A DNA stretch of 7,944 bases from Acidobacteriota bacterium (GTDB lineage Bacteria > Acidobacteriota > Blastocatellia > Pyrinomonadales > Pyrinomonadaceae). The stretch spans positions 1 through 7,944 of the forward strand of contig CAUJFK010000257.1 in NCBI GenBank assembly GCA_963169175.1, given 5' to 3'. A program made the translations under genes and the position numbers. Position 1 is the stretch's first letter. Every line of letters starts with the position of its first letter. The notes below the pieces were generated by a model. It did no database searches. It was not told the DNA's origin and saw only the letters and a program-made list of their open reading frames with translations. Below are positions 1-5,339 of the stretch, in pieces.

Positions 1-44
1 ATTATGAATATTGGGTCGAATTGCCCTCGTTTGGCGGAGTGAAA

Positions 45-254
45 ATGGAAGCTATTTTACGAGAATTTATTGGGAAGAAGATCGATGTCAATTGCGGCTC
101 GAACGTTGCGTTTCGCGGCGAGGTCGTCAGCGTGGAGAGCGGCGTTTTGAATCTACTGAATGAGGAACAACAAAAGATCTTTATCGCGGTGGAGAAGATA
201 GCGGCAGTCTGCGAGTGTCGCGATCTCGGCTCACGGCCCGGTTTTATTGTTTAG
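45..254 (+). CDS. MM0924-like small conserved protein
   Basis: A 69-residue protein beginning MEAILREFIGKK. The pattern of a short N-terminal helix, then alternating strands with GEVVSVESGVL and IFIAVEKIAAV, ending CRDLGSRPGF, resembles the small MM0924 family described from Methanosarcina and scattered bacteria. That match is from memory. No catalytic motif, signal peptide or membrane segment is visible; the strand-rich centre could be a small beta-barrel. The function is unknown. I chose the ATG at 45 because GGAG at 36-39 precedes it by 5 bases and the family usually starts MEAIL. The frame stays open leftward to the window edge with a TTG at 21, so a longer protein cannot be excluded. No terminator follows; the next 200 bases hold a dispersed repeat. 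Confidence 0.65.
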   Translation: MEAILREFIGKKIDVNCGSNVAFRGEVVSVESGVLNLLNEEQQKIFIAVEKIAAVCECRDLGSRPGFIV

Positions 255-330
255 CCAGCCCCCGCCAATATCGGTAAACAAAAAGAGGATGTCTGAAAAG
301 TACCCCTGACACACACTCTGTGGACGCCAC

Positions 331-400
331 CTCTTGTTCATCTTATTCAGTGGTAAACAGCTACCAACCATAGAAAAAGATGAAGAAATCTGAATTCTGG
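331..400 (+). repeat. Dispersed palindromic repeat, family 2, copy A
   Basis: This intergenic element aligns to the reverse complement of 2247-2336 at about 52 of 64 columns (81%), counted by hand over 337-400. It contains an imperfect hairpin: 337-353 pairs with 368-384 (14 of 17 positions) around a 14-base loop. The core reads CATCTTATTCAGTGGTA, then AACCATAGAAAAAGATGAAG. A related core lies inside the coding sequence at 6079-6131. It sits between the end of the MM0924-like gene and the 3' end of the NlpC/P60 gene, so a role in 3' end formation is possible but there is no U-tract. Confidence 0.7.
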
Positions 401-471
401 AACAAGATAGGTCACATCAGAGCTATCCGAGGGCTTCGAGAATATCCTCTTTCTCAAACTTGCTTACTGAG

Positions 472-1170
472 TTATTCCTGGACCGGTGCCATTCCGACCG
501 GCAGACGGCGGAAACCGACGATGCGGTTTGCCCAATATCCTTTGAATGGCGAATAGGTGATGCCTTTGCTTGAAGATGCGTGATAAAAGCCGTTCTCGTC
601 GGCGACAATACCCATGTGGCCGAGGCCGTTTAGAAACACGAGCGTGCCGAATTTGTACCTGTCATCACCTTCGACCGGGATGCTTGCTGCCCAGAGGGTC
701 CGGGCACTCGATCGGGTAAATTCGATACCGGCATCGCGAAATACGCTCCATACAAACCCTGAACAATCATAGCGATTCGGCCCCGATGATCCGTAGAGAT
801 ACGGAATGCCCCATCGGGACTGGATGCCGCGCATTAGCATTGCCGATGTGCCCGCATTGTAAACCATCCGCCCGGCGGCCAACGCGCCCATTGATGGGCT
901 GGACGACACGATCTTCTTTACAAGTGATTCAGGCTTTGGTTGGACGACTATCTCGTTCGTTAGAACGGGCCGGACCGGCCGGCTGGTTGGCTGGGTTGAA
1001 ACAAGGGGCTGTTTTGGGCTGTTTGAAGGCGCTTGGGGCTGGTGCAGGGGTTGACTTGATACTGACTTTACAACTCTTGAACGGTCCTGAGCATATACCT
1101 GATACGACGCACTGAGCACAAAGCCGGCAGCGATCAGAGATACGGCAAACGCCATCTTCAAATTTTTCAA
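472..1170 (-). CDS. Secreted NlpC/P60 family cell-wall peptidase
   Basis: Predicted exported peptidoglycan endopeptidase of 232 residues. Family members are cysteine peptidases, usually cutting D-Glu-diaminopimelate-type bonds in stem peptides. Numbered from the TTG at 1170: residues 1-28 form a signal peptide (KNLK, then a hydrophobic core, ending VYAQ-DR). Residues about 40-85 are a proline/serine/glutamine-rich linker. The NlpC/P60 domain occupies about 110-230. Candidate catalytic residues are Cys136 in YDCSGFV, His185 in GHMGIVAD and His197 in FYHASSS. The TTG at 1168-1170 is preferred because a perfect AGGAGG (1178-1183) precedes it by 7 bases. The upstream in-frame TTG at 1206 would put that site inside the gene and add a poor leader before the signal peptide. 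The linker may hold the enzyme off the membrane or wall. No neighbour explains its specific role. Confidence 0.88.
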   Translation of the reverse strand: MKNLKMAFAVSLIAAGFVLSASYQVYAQDRSRVVKSVSSQPLHQPQAPSNSPKQPLVSTQPTSRPVRPVLTNEIVVQPKPESLVKKIVSSSPSMGALAAGRMVYNAGTSAMLMRGIQSRWGIPYLYGSSGPNRYDCSGFVWSVFRDAGIEFTRSSARTLWAASIPVEGDDRYKFGTLVFLNGLGHMGIVADENGFYHASSSKGITYSPFKGYWANRIVGFRRLPVGMAPVQE

Positions 1171-1177
1171 AACTTTT

Positions 1178-1208
1178 CCTCCTTGGGCCCAGGCCGGAAT
1201 GGCCAAGG
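1178..1208 (-). promoter_or_regulatory. Strong Shine-Dalgarno site overlapping a GC-rich hairpin
   Basis: AGGAGG (1178-1183 on the minus strand) lies 7 bases before the TTG start of the NlpC/P60 gene. Just upstream, CCTTGGCC (1201-1208) can pair with GGCCCAAGG (1181-1189), giving 8 pairs with one bulged base around an 11-base loop. The 3' side of this stem includes the first half of the AGGAGG. Pairing would partly hide the ribosome site, which could tune translation from a weak TTG start. The Shine-Dalgarno site is seen directly; the regulatory role is inference. Confidence 0.5.
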
Positions 1209-1655
1209 CCGCGAAGCACCACGCAGGCCCTTCGGGTAAAAATTAATGGCTTTGCTGCCAAGTTTGCGGGAACCACGGCACAAAAAACCAAGTGAATTCT
1301 TCTTATTGCTTCGTTTCGGCTAAAGGGTTTTCGGGTGAGTTCCGAAAATAAAGATCAGAACCGAATGGAACGTATGATCTGTTAGCCAAGAGAAAGGCTA
1401 GCATTTTGACGCAAGGGTTGGCAAGAGGGGCAAGAGTGGTTTTTTTGATCATCGGCCGGGCCTTTTCTCATTTTCGAGAAAAAGCCCCGCCGCCACCTAC
1501 CTTCCGAGCCTGTCAGTTGTCCTGTCCGTATGCCACAAAATAGGGCCAATGGACATGCAGTTCCAAAAAAGAAAATTTTGGAGAAGGAGATACCGGAAAT
1601 ACGAATAGGCCGCCCATATTGGACAGCCCATTCTTTATTGATGCCGCTACGGCGC
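1209..1655. other. Gene-free stretch between nlpC/P60-type and erpA-like genes
   Basis: About 450 bases with no believable coding frame; the long plus-strand frame starting at 1530 runs antisense through the erpA-like gene. It must hold the promoter and leader of the NlpC/P60 gene, but I see no convincing -35/-10 pair. Its clearest structure is the inverted repeat at 1454-1491. A weaker one is TAGCC (1383-1387) with GGCTA (1396-1400). The stretch 1410-1440 is purine-rich (GCAAGGG, GGCAAGAGGGGCAAGAG). Confidence 0.5.
1454..1491. other. Long imperfect hairpin downstream of the erpA-like gene
   Basis: The arms 1454-1469 and 1476-1491 pair at 14 of 16 positions around a 6-base loop. One mismatch becomes a G-U pair if the minus strand is transcribed, so the structure is better on the erpA-like transcript. 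It lies about 165 bases past that gene's stop. No U-tract follows on that strand, so it is not a classic Rho-independent terminator; it could be a 3'-end stabilising hairpin. Part of it (1457-1477) is nearly repeated at 5289-5308. Confidence 0.45.
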
Positions 1656-2012
1656 CTAGGCCGAGAACGATGTGCCGCAGCCGCAGCCGCCGCTGGCGTT
1701 CGGGTTTTCGAACGTAAAGCCCGAGCCCATGACGTTCGTCGTGTGATCGATCGTGATCCCGTTCAGATACTGGGCCGAGAACATATCGACAAACAGCTTT
1801 ATGTCTTCCTTTTCAAGAATGAAATCGCCTGTGCGCGATTCTTCTTCGATATTAAGGCTGTACTGAAACCCCGAGCATCCGCCCGGAACTACTCGCACGC
1901 GGAGCCCCGCCGTTTCCGGCAGGTCTTCTTCGTTAGCCAAGAATTTTTTGATCTCGGTGATCGCACTTTCCGTGACCACCATCTCGATCGAAGGTGCTGC
2001 AACTGCTGACAT
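1656..2012 (-). CDS. erpA: A-type iron-sulfur carrier (ErpA/IscA/HesB family)
   Basis: A 118-residue A-type carrier that accepts Fe-S clusters from a scaffold and passes them to target proteins in the cytoplasm. The HesB/IscA fold spans about residues 12-118. The three family cysteines are present: Cys46 in GGCSGF, and Cys110 and Cys112 in GGCGCGTSFS. The QYLNG region and the NPNA-x3-CGCG-x-SFS ending look more like ErpA than IscA, so erpA is my closest label. SufA or generic HesB is possible, since no isc or suf operon is visible. The first ten residues (MSAVAAPSIE) are a short extension. The ATG at 2012 has AGGAG 11 bases upstream, rather far. A promoter with a palindrome lies upstream (2061-2103). 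Mrp and YgfZ, both Fe-S factors, follow nearby. Confidence 0.9.
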   Translation of the reverse strand: MSAVAAPSIEMVVTESAITEIKKFLANEEDLPETAGLRVRVVPGGCSGFQYSLNIEEESRTGDFILEKEDIKLFVDMFSAQYLNGITIDHTTNVMGSGFTFENPNASGGCGCGTSFSA

Positions 2013-2060
2013 ATTGATAATTGCTCCTAATCAAAAATTAAGACCCGCCCCGGCGAATCC

Positions 2061-2103
2061 TTACGTTAATGTAAATATTACCCAAATTCTCGAAAAAATA
2101 CAA
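2061..2103 (-). promoter_or_regulatory. Predicted sigma70-type promoter with overlapping operator-like palindrome for erpA-like gene
   Basis: On the minus strand, TTGTAT (2098-2103) and TAATAT (2075-2080) are separated by exactly 17 bases, matching a weak -35 and a fair -10. Directly abutting the -10 is TTACATTAACGTAA (2061-2074), a near-perfect palindrome (12 of 14 positions) where transcription should start. A regulator bound there would block initiation. A leader of roughly 55 bases would precede the ATG. Fe-S genes are often controlled by Rrf2-type or Fur-type regulators, but I cannot name the protein from this site. Confidence 0.5.
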
Positions 2104-2145
2104 TCATATCGTACGACTGGGGCCAGCGTACGTCCAACATCTTCC

Positions 2146-2161
2146 ATCGATCGATCGATCG
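2146..2161. repeat. (ATCG)4 tetranucleotide microsatellite
   Basis: Four perfect tandem ATCG units, self-complementary along their length, upstream of the erpA-like promoter. It contains three overlapping CGATCG palindromes, a hexamer frequent across the window. The run could vary in copy number by slippage, but it is outside any gene. Confidence 0.8.
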
Positions 2162-2231
2162 TGACTTTTGATGCTTTGTCAATTGCCAGTAGCTTCAGCT
2201 AGTGGTGCAAATGATAAGAATGAAAGGCTTT

Positions 2232-2267
2232 AGAGGGAATCCGGTGCAGAAATTCAGATTTCCCTCT
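2232..2267 (-). terminator. Possible 3'-end hairpin for mrp
   Basis: AGAGGGAA (2232-2239) and TTCCCTCT (2260-2267) form a perfect 8-bp stem around a 20-base loop, about 80 bases beyond the mrp stop on the minus strand. No U-run follows, and its right arm overlaps the family 2 repeat, so termination is only a guess. Confidence 0.3.
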
Positions 2268-2336
2268 TATTCCGTCGTTTGTAACTGTTTACCACAGAAT
2301 AAGATGAAGAAAAATACCGAATAGGATGAACAAGAG
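2247..2336 (-). repeat. Dispersed palindromic repeat, family 2, copy B
   Basis: Read on the minus strand this matches 331-400 at about 81% over 64 columns, so the two copies are inverted around the NlpC/P60 and erpA-like genes. Copy B carries an extra internal duplication: GAATAAGATGAAGA (2298-2311) is echoed by GAATAGGATGAACAAGAG (2319-2336). It begins 9 bases past the mrp stop. The core CATCTTATTCTGTGGTA matches the element inside the ypdA-like gene at 16 of 17 bases. Confidence 0.7.
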
Positions 2337-2344
2337 ACCGCCCC

Positions 2345-3424
2345 TCACGCCCGTGACACTATGGTCAATTCCGGTTTCATTGCCTCGATCGAAACTTGTC
2401 GTGCCACTTCTTCTGCGATCTTACGGAAGGCGACGGCTTGGGGTGAATCGGGCGATCCGACAACGACTGGCACGCCGGTGTCGCCGCCTTCGCGGACCTC
2501 CATACCGAGCGGCACTTCGCCGAGCATGTTAAGGCCGTATTCATCCGCCAGTTTCTGGCCGCCGCCTTTGCCGAAGATATCATAGCGGTTGCCTGTGTCC
2601 GGTGCGATAAAATACGACATATTCTCGACAACACCAAGCACCGGAACGTGTACTTGCTCAAACATCTTGACCGAACGGCGAACGTCTGACAGCGAAACTT
2701 CCTGCGGTGTTGTGACAATGACGGCCCCCTGCACGGGCACAAGTTGTGCAAGCGAGAGCTGGACATCACCGGTTCCGGGCGGCATATCGACTATCAAATA
2801 ATCAAGCTCGCCCCAGTTTACATCTGTCAAAAACTGCCGCACAACGCCGTGCAGCATCGGGCCGCGAAGGACCATCGGTTTATCACGCGGCACAAGCACT
2901 GCCATCGAGATCATCCTGACACCGTGTGCCTGCAGCGGGATAAGCTGTCCGTTAAACACCGGCGGCTGATCAAAGCCAGTGCCGAGCATAAGCGGCACGT
3001 TGGGCCCGTAAACGTCGGCGTCCATCAGCCCGACCTTTGCACCGTTCTGGGCGAGAGCGACGGCTAGGTTCACGGCAACGGTCGATTTCCCAACGCCGCC
3101 TTTGCCTGATGAGACCGCAATGATGTTCTTCACGCCCTGGATCGCGACATTGTTTGCAACACCGCGTCCCTGCGGCACCTCGGCGTCCATTGTCACCTTA
3201 ACATTCGTCACGCCTTCCAGGCCGCTTACGATGCGGTCCGCATCGGCCTCCATCTCTTCCTGAACCGGACAAGCCGGCGTCGTCAAAACGATGCGGAACG
3301 AAACATCGCCCGCGTCGATCTTAAGATCGCGAACAAATCCCAAAGTTACGATGTCCTTATGAAGATCGGGGTCGATGATCTGTCGAAGCGAATTTAATAC
3401 GAGTTCTTCAGTTAATTGGCTCAT
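2345..3424 (-). CDS. mrp: Mrp/ApbC-type P-loop ATPase, Fe-S cluster carrier with MIP18 domain
   Basis: A 359-residue cytoplasmic ATPase of the Mrp/NBP35 family, which binds and transfers Fe-S clusters. Residues 1-84 are a MIP18 (DUF59) domain with its conserved Cys52 in TTPACPV. The deviant Walker A motif SSGKGGVGKST is at about 105-115. Switch I is DADVYGPN (135-142) and Walker B/switch II is YLIVDMPPGTGD (209-220). QEVSLSDVRR and ENMSYF are typical later motifs. Oddly, the CxxC that normally follows ENMS is absent: the segment reads IAPDTG, with Ala274 and Thr277 in those places, so Cys52 is the only cysteine in the protein. The ATG at 3424 gives a full MIP18 domain, but only AAGAGA touches it, so the ribosome site is poor. 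It is divergent from ygfZ; two repeat copies fill its leader. Confidence 0.95.
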   Translation of the reverse strand: MSQLTEELVLNSLRQIIDPDLHKDIVTLGFVRDLKIDAGDVSFRIVLTTPACPVQEEMEADADRIVSGLEGVTNVKVTMDAEVPQGRGVANNVAIQGVKNIIAVSSGKGGVGKSTVAVNLAVALAQNGAKVGLMDADVYGPNVPLMLGTGFDQPPVFNGQLIPLQAHGVRMISMAVLVPRDKPMVLRGPMLHGVVRQFLTDVNWGELDYLIVDMPPGTGDVQLSLAQLVPVQGAVIVTTPQEVSLSDVRRSVKMFEQVHVPVLGVVENMSYFIAPDTGNRYDIFGKGGGQKLADEYGLNMLGEVPLGMEVREGGDTGVPVVVGSPDSPQAVAFRKIAEEVARQVSIEAMKPELTIVSRA

Positions 3425-3459
3425 TCTCTTGTCAGAACCGGAAGCTGTAGCGACCGGGT
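3425..3459. repeat. REP-like palindrome, family 1, copy 1 (mrp leader)
   Basis: A 35-base unit, TCTCTT plus GTCAGAACC-GGAAGCTG-TAGCG-ACCG-GGT, ending exactly at the mrp start codon. It differs from copy 2 at one of 35 positions and is its tandem neighbour (period 41 bases). It can fold as GAACCGG with CCGGGTC, one mismatch. Confidence 0.9.
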
Positions 3460-3465
3460 CAAGTA

Positions 3466-3503
3466 TCTCTTGTCAGAACCGGAAGCGGTAGCGACCGGGT
3501 TCC
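3466..3503. repeat. REP-like palindrome, family 1, copy 2 (mrp leader)
   Basis: Second tandem unit, with core GTCAGAACC-GGAAGCGG-TAGCG-ACCG-GGTTCC at 3472-3503. GAACC pairs with GGTTC and the inner GG with CC, leaving one bulged G. It matches copy 5 inside ygfZ at 29 of 32 bases. With copy 1 it fills nearly all of the predicted mrp 5' untranslated leader. Confidence 0.9.
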
Positions 3504-3521
3504 ATATTGCTGCGAAACTCA

Positions 3522-3530
3522 ATTGTAGCA
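3522..3530 (-). promoter_or_regulatory. Predicted extended -10 promoter of mrp
   Basis: On the minus strand TGCTACAAT forms an extended -10 (TGn plus TACAAT, five of six bases matching TATAAT). There is no good -35, which extended -10 promoters can do without. Transcription would start near 3515, giving a leader of about 90 bases that is almost entirely the two tandem REP-like units. Confidence 0.5.
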
Positions 3531-3593
3531 AATTCGACCCGGCTTCGCTGTAGGGCTGCGGTTGTTTATCCTCTAATAGAACGAATAACCTGT

Positions 3594-4562
3594 ATGAATA
3601 AGATACCGATGAATGAGAATGATCTTAAAATCTACGAACAACTTCGGTCAGGAGGCTCAGGCTATGTCGAATTGCCGCGTGGCTTGTTTGCTGTTTGGGG
3701 CAAGGAATCGGTCCAATTTCTGGACGGGCTGATCACCAACGATGTAAAAACGCTCGAAGATGGCGCCGAGATGCTTGCTGCCTTTCCGAACGCGCAGGGC
3801 CGTTTGCTGGCACTGGTCCGGATCTTGCGGCAAGGAGAGCGCTTCCTGATCGAGACCGAGGAGGCAACCCGCGAAAAGCTTTTTCAGAACCTTTTCCGGT
3901 TCACCTTTGCCGGCGATTTTTTTGTTGAGGACCTGTCGGAGCAATATCAATACTTCGAGATATTGAGCGGCCAGTCAGAACCACCTGCATTAGCGCGTGG
4001 GTTCTTGCCTCCGCGTGATCAGTCAGAACCACCTGCGTTAGCGGGTGGGTTCTCGTTCACCACCGGCCGCTCAATAGGCCAATTCATCCCGACCGCTGCC
4101 GCCAGCAAGTTTCGCGACGACCTGCAAAAAAACGGATCGCTCGAACTTTCAGAAGACCTTTACGAAACCCTTCGGATCGAATCAGGCATCCCGAAATTCT
4201 GCATCGATATGGACGAAAACACGATCGTTCCCGAACTCGGCCTTGACGGCCTTATCTCCTATAACAAAGGCTGCTACATCGGCCAGGAGATCATCGCCCG
4301 CATTCACTTCCGCGGCCACGTCGCCAAACAACTAACCGGCCTCATGTCAGAACCGGGAGCGGTAGGGACTGGGTTCCTTCCGGGCTCTGATCTGCGCACA
4401 CCCGACGGCAAAAACGCCGGCCGGATCACATCGATCGCTTATTCGCCTGACCGCAACCGGAACATCGCCCTCGCATATGTCCGATACGATCATCTTGAAC
4501 CCGGCACAAGACTGATGAATCGCGATCTCGAAGTCGAAGTAACGAAGTTGCCCTTTAATTGA
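3594..4562 (+). CDS. ygfZ: YgfZ/GcvT-domain folate-binding protein, Fe-S cluster maintenance
   Basis: A 322-residue protein related to the T-protein of glycine cleavage. YgfZ proteins bind tetrahydrofolate and help make or repair certain Fe-S enzymes, including tRNA-modifying ones. Seen here: the early GcvT-like segment FLDGLITNDVK (42-52), AAFPNAQGR (62-70), RIESGIPKF (194-202) and the diagnostic KGCYIGQE motif (225-232) with Cys227, then the C-terminal barrel with GRITSIAYSP and ALAYVR. Family members are typically shorter; the excess comes from translated repeat insertions at residues about 128-153 and 252-261. The ATG at 3594 has no Shine-Dalgarno site; ATG 3609 is an alternative. The frame is open upstream from a TTG at 3507, but that would begin beside the repeat and is unlike the family. 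Divergent from mrp, 169 bases apart; Uma2 follows after 23 bases. Confidence 0.92.
   Translation: MNKIPMNENDLKIYEQLRSGGSGYVELPRGLFAVWGKESVQFLDGLITNDVKTLEDGAEMLAAFPNAQGRLLALVRILRQGERFLIETEEATREKLFQNLFRFTFAGDFFVEDLSEQYQYFEILSGQSEPPALARGFLPPRDQSEPPALAGGFSFTTGRSIGQFIPTAAASKFRDDLQKNGSLELSEDLYETLRIESGIPKFCIDMDENTIVPELGLDGLISYNKGCYIGQEIIARIHFRGHVAKQLTGLMSEPGAVGTGFLPGSDLRTPDGKNAGRITSIAYSPDRNRNIALAYVRYDHLEPGTRLMNRDLEVEVTKLPFN
3972..4005. repeat. REP-like palindrome, family 1, copy 3 (inside ygfZ)
   Basis: Core GTCAGAACC-ACCTGCAT-TAGCG-CGTG-GGTTC, encoding SEPPALARGF in the ygfZ frame (residues 128-137). It matches copy 4 at 32 of 34 bases and repeats with a period of 48 bases, exactly 16 codons. Confidence 0.92.
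4020..4053. repeat. REP-like palindrome, family 1, copy 4 (inside ygfZ)
   Basis: Core GTCAGAACC-ACCTGCGT-TAGCG-GGTG-GGTTC, encoding SEPPALAGGF (residues 144-153). The arms ACC and GGT pair here, where copy 2 uses GG and CC, so the variable arms have changed together while the outer GAACC/GGTTC stem is constant. Confidence 0.92.
4346..4377. repeat. REP-like palindrome, family 1, copy 5 (inside ygfZ)
   Basis: Core GTCAGAACC-GGGAGCGG-TAGGG-ACTG-GGTTCC, a 29 of 32 match to copy 2 in the mrp leader. It encodes SEPGAVGTGF (residues 252-261), again with TCA as the first codon, in a loop of the C-terminal barrel directly after AKQLTGLM. Confidence 0.9.
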
Positions 4563-4585
4563 GAAAGTGAGGTAAAATATCAACT

Positions 4586-5242
4586 ATGCCATCGGTCGCC
4601 GAAACAACCTTGGGAAAGCAGATCTTTAGGATGCCGCAGGATGATTTTACGCTTGAATTTCCTGAGCCGTTCTTCTACGTGGTAAAGACGCTCGGAAGAA
4701 AGTTTACCGACCAGGAACTTCTTGCCATCGACGCTGCCAATGAAGATCTGCGGATCGAAACGAACGCGGACGGCGATTTTGAAATTATGCCCCCTCCATT
4801 TCCTGAAACCAGTCGGAAGAATATGGCTATCGATGCTCAACTCTGGATTTGGGCAAATAAGGACGAGAGAGGCATCTGCTTTGAATCATCAGCAAAATTC
4901 ACATTGCCAAACGGTGCCAAACGGATGCCGGATGCGGCGTGGATATTGAAAGACCGCTACTTTGCCCTATCCGAGAAAGAAAGGTCGGAAAGGTTTGCAA
5001 GGATCGCACCGGATTTTGTCATTGAGCTTCGATCCAAATCGGACCGCTTGCCGATCTTGAAGCGGAAGATGAAAGAGTATATTGAAAATGGCGTTCGGCT
5101 AGGTTGGCTCATTGACCCGCTTGAAAAAAAGGTCCATATCTATCGTGGTGATGGCCAGATCGAGATATTGGAAAGCCCGGTCCGCGTTTCGGGCGAAAAG
5201 GTACTTCCGGGCTTCAAACTTGATCTTTCTGACATTTTTTAG
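4586..5242 (+). CDS. Uma2 family (DUF820) PD-(D/E)XK nuclease-like protein
   Basis: A 218-residue Uma2-family protein. The family has a restriction-endonuclease-like fold but its cellular role is largely unproven. The family signature is clear: FESSAKFTLPNGAKRMPDAAWI (split about residues 99-120), with candidate metal-binding Asp116; then FVIELRS with Glu147, followed by K160/K161 and the helix and strand YIENGVRLGWLIDP (165-178). The C-terminal strand HIYRGDG and the LPGFKLDLSDIF ending are also typical. The N-terminal 30 residues are less conserved. GAGGT at 4569-4573 lies 12 bases before the ATG. It follows ygfZ after 23 bases, so they may share a transcript, though Uma2 genes are often scattered in many copies and the pairing may mean nothing. 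Confidence 0.9.
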   Translation: MPSVAETTLGKQIFRMPQDDFTLEFPEPFFYVVKTLGRKFTDQELLAIDAANEDLRIETNADGDFEIMPPPFPETSRKNMAIDAQLWIWANKDERGICFESSAKFTLPNGAKRMPDAAWILKDRYFALSEKERSERFARIAPDFVIELRSKSDRLPILKRKMKEYIENGVRLGWLIDPLEKKVHIYRGDGQIEILESPVRVSGEKVLPGFKLDLSDIF

Positions 5243-5253
5243 CCGGGCCCGGC
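5242..5253. other. 12-bp perfect GC palindrome at the Uma2 stop
   Basis: GCCGGGCCCGGC is fully self-complementary and starts on the last base of the Uma2 TAG stop. There is no U-tract, so a terminator is not supported. A protein-binding site or chance are both possible. Confidence 0.3.
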
Positions 5254-5339
5254 CAGAGATTTAGATCGATCGAGGTTCGCCCAAACGGCGGGCCTTTTGC
5301 ATTTTCGATAGAAACCGTCTGAAAATGAATAGAGGCAAA

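Larger units (their letters stand above)
2104..2344. other. Remainder of the erpA-mrp intergenic gap
   Basis: Together with 2013-2103 this makes a 332-base gap without a gene. It holds a tetranucleotide run (2146-2161), an 8-bp hairpin (2232-2267) and a copy of repeat family 2 (2247-2336). No coding frame is convincing on either strand. Confidence 0.5.

Noticed and set aside
331..400. Possible CRISPR-like or attachment-site repeat.
   Set aside because: Repeats are palindromic, scattered and not regularly spaced with unique spacers; no integrase or tRNA is present.
423..471. Minus-strand frame just past the NlpC/P60 stop encodes KFEKEDILEALG and a stop, resembling the C-terminal tail of a small protein such as an antitoxin.
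   Set aside because: Upstream in that frame it runs antisense-frame through the NlpC/P60 gene with no start of its own; 16 codons are too few to call a remnant.
1255..1400. Plus-strand segments GGGAACCACGG, AAGTGAATTC and CTGTTAGCC loosely recall parts of the ydaO (c-di-AMP) riboswitch, a class often found before wall-hydrolase genes.
   Set aside because: The match is on the strand opposite to the NlpC/P60 gene, no plus-strand gene follows, and the key conserved blocks do not line up. A covariance search would settle it.
1530..2009. Long plus-strand open frame of 159 codons.
   Set aside because: It is antisense to the clearly recognisable erpA-like gene, with alanine and arginine runs typical of a shadow frame.
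3507..3593. Upstream in-frame TTG start for ygfZ adding 29 residues.
   Set aside because: The added residues look unlike the family, begin next to a repeat and have no ribosome site; ATG 3594 is preferred.
4586..5242. Uma2 gene as part of a defence or mobile island.
   Set aside because: No transposase, integrase, methyltransferase or toxin-antitoxin partner is nearby, and base composition does not differ from its neighbours.
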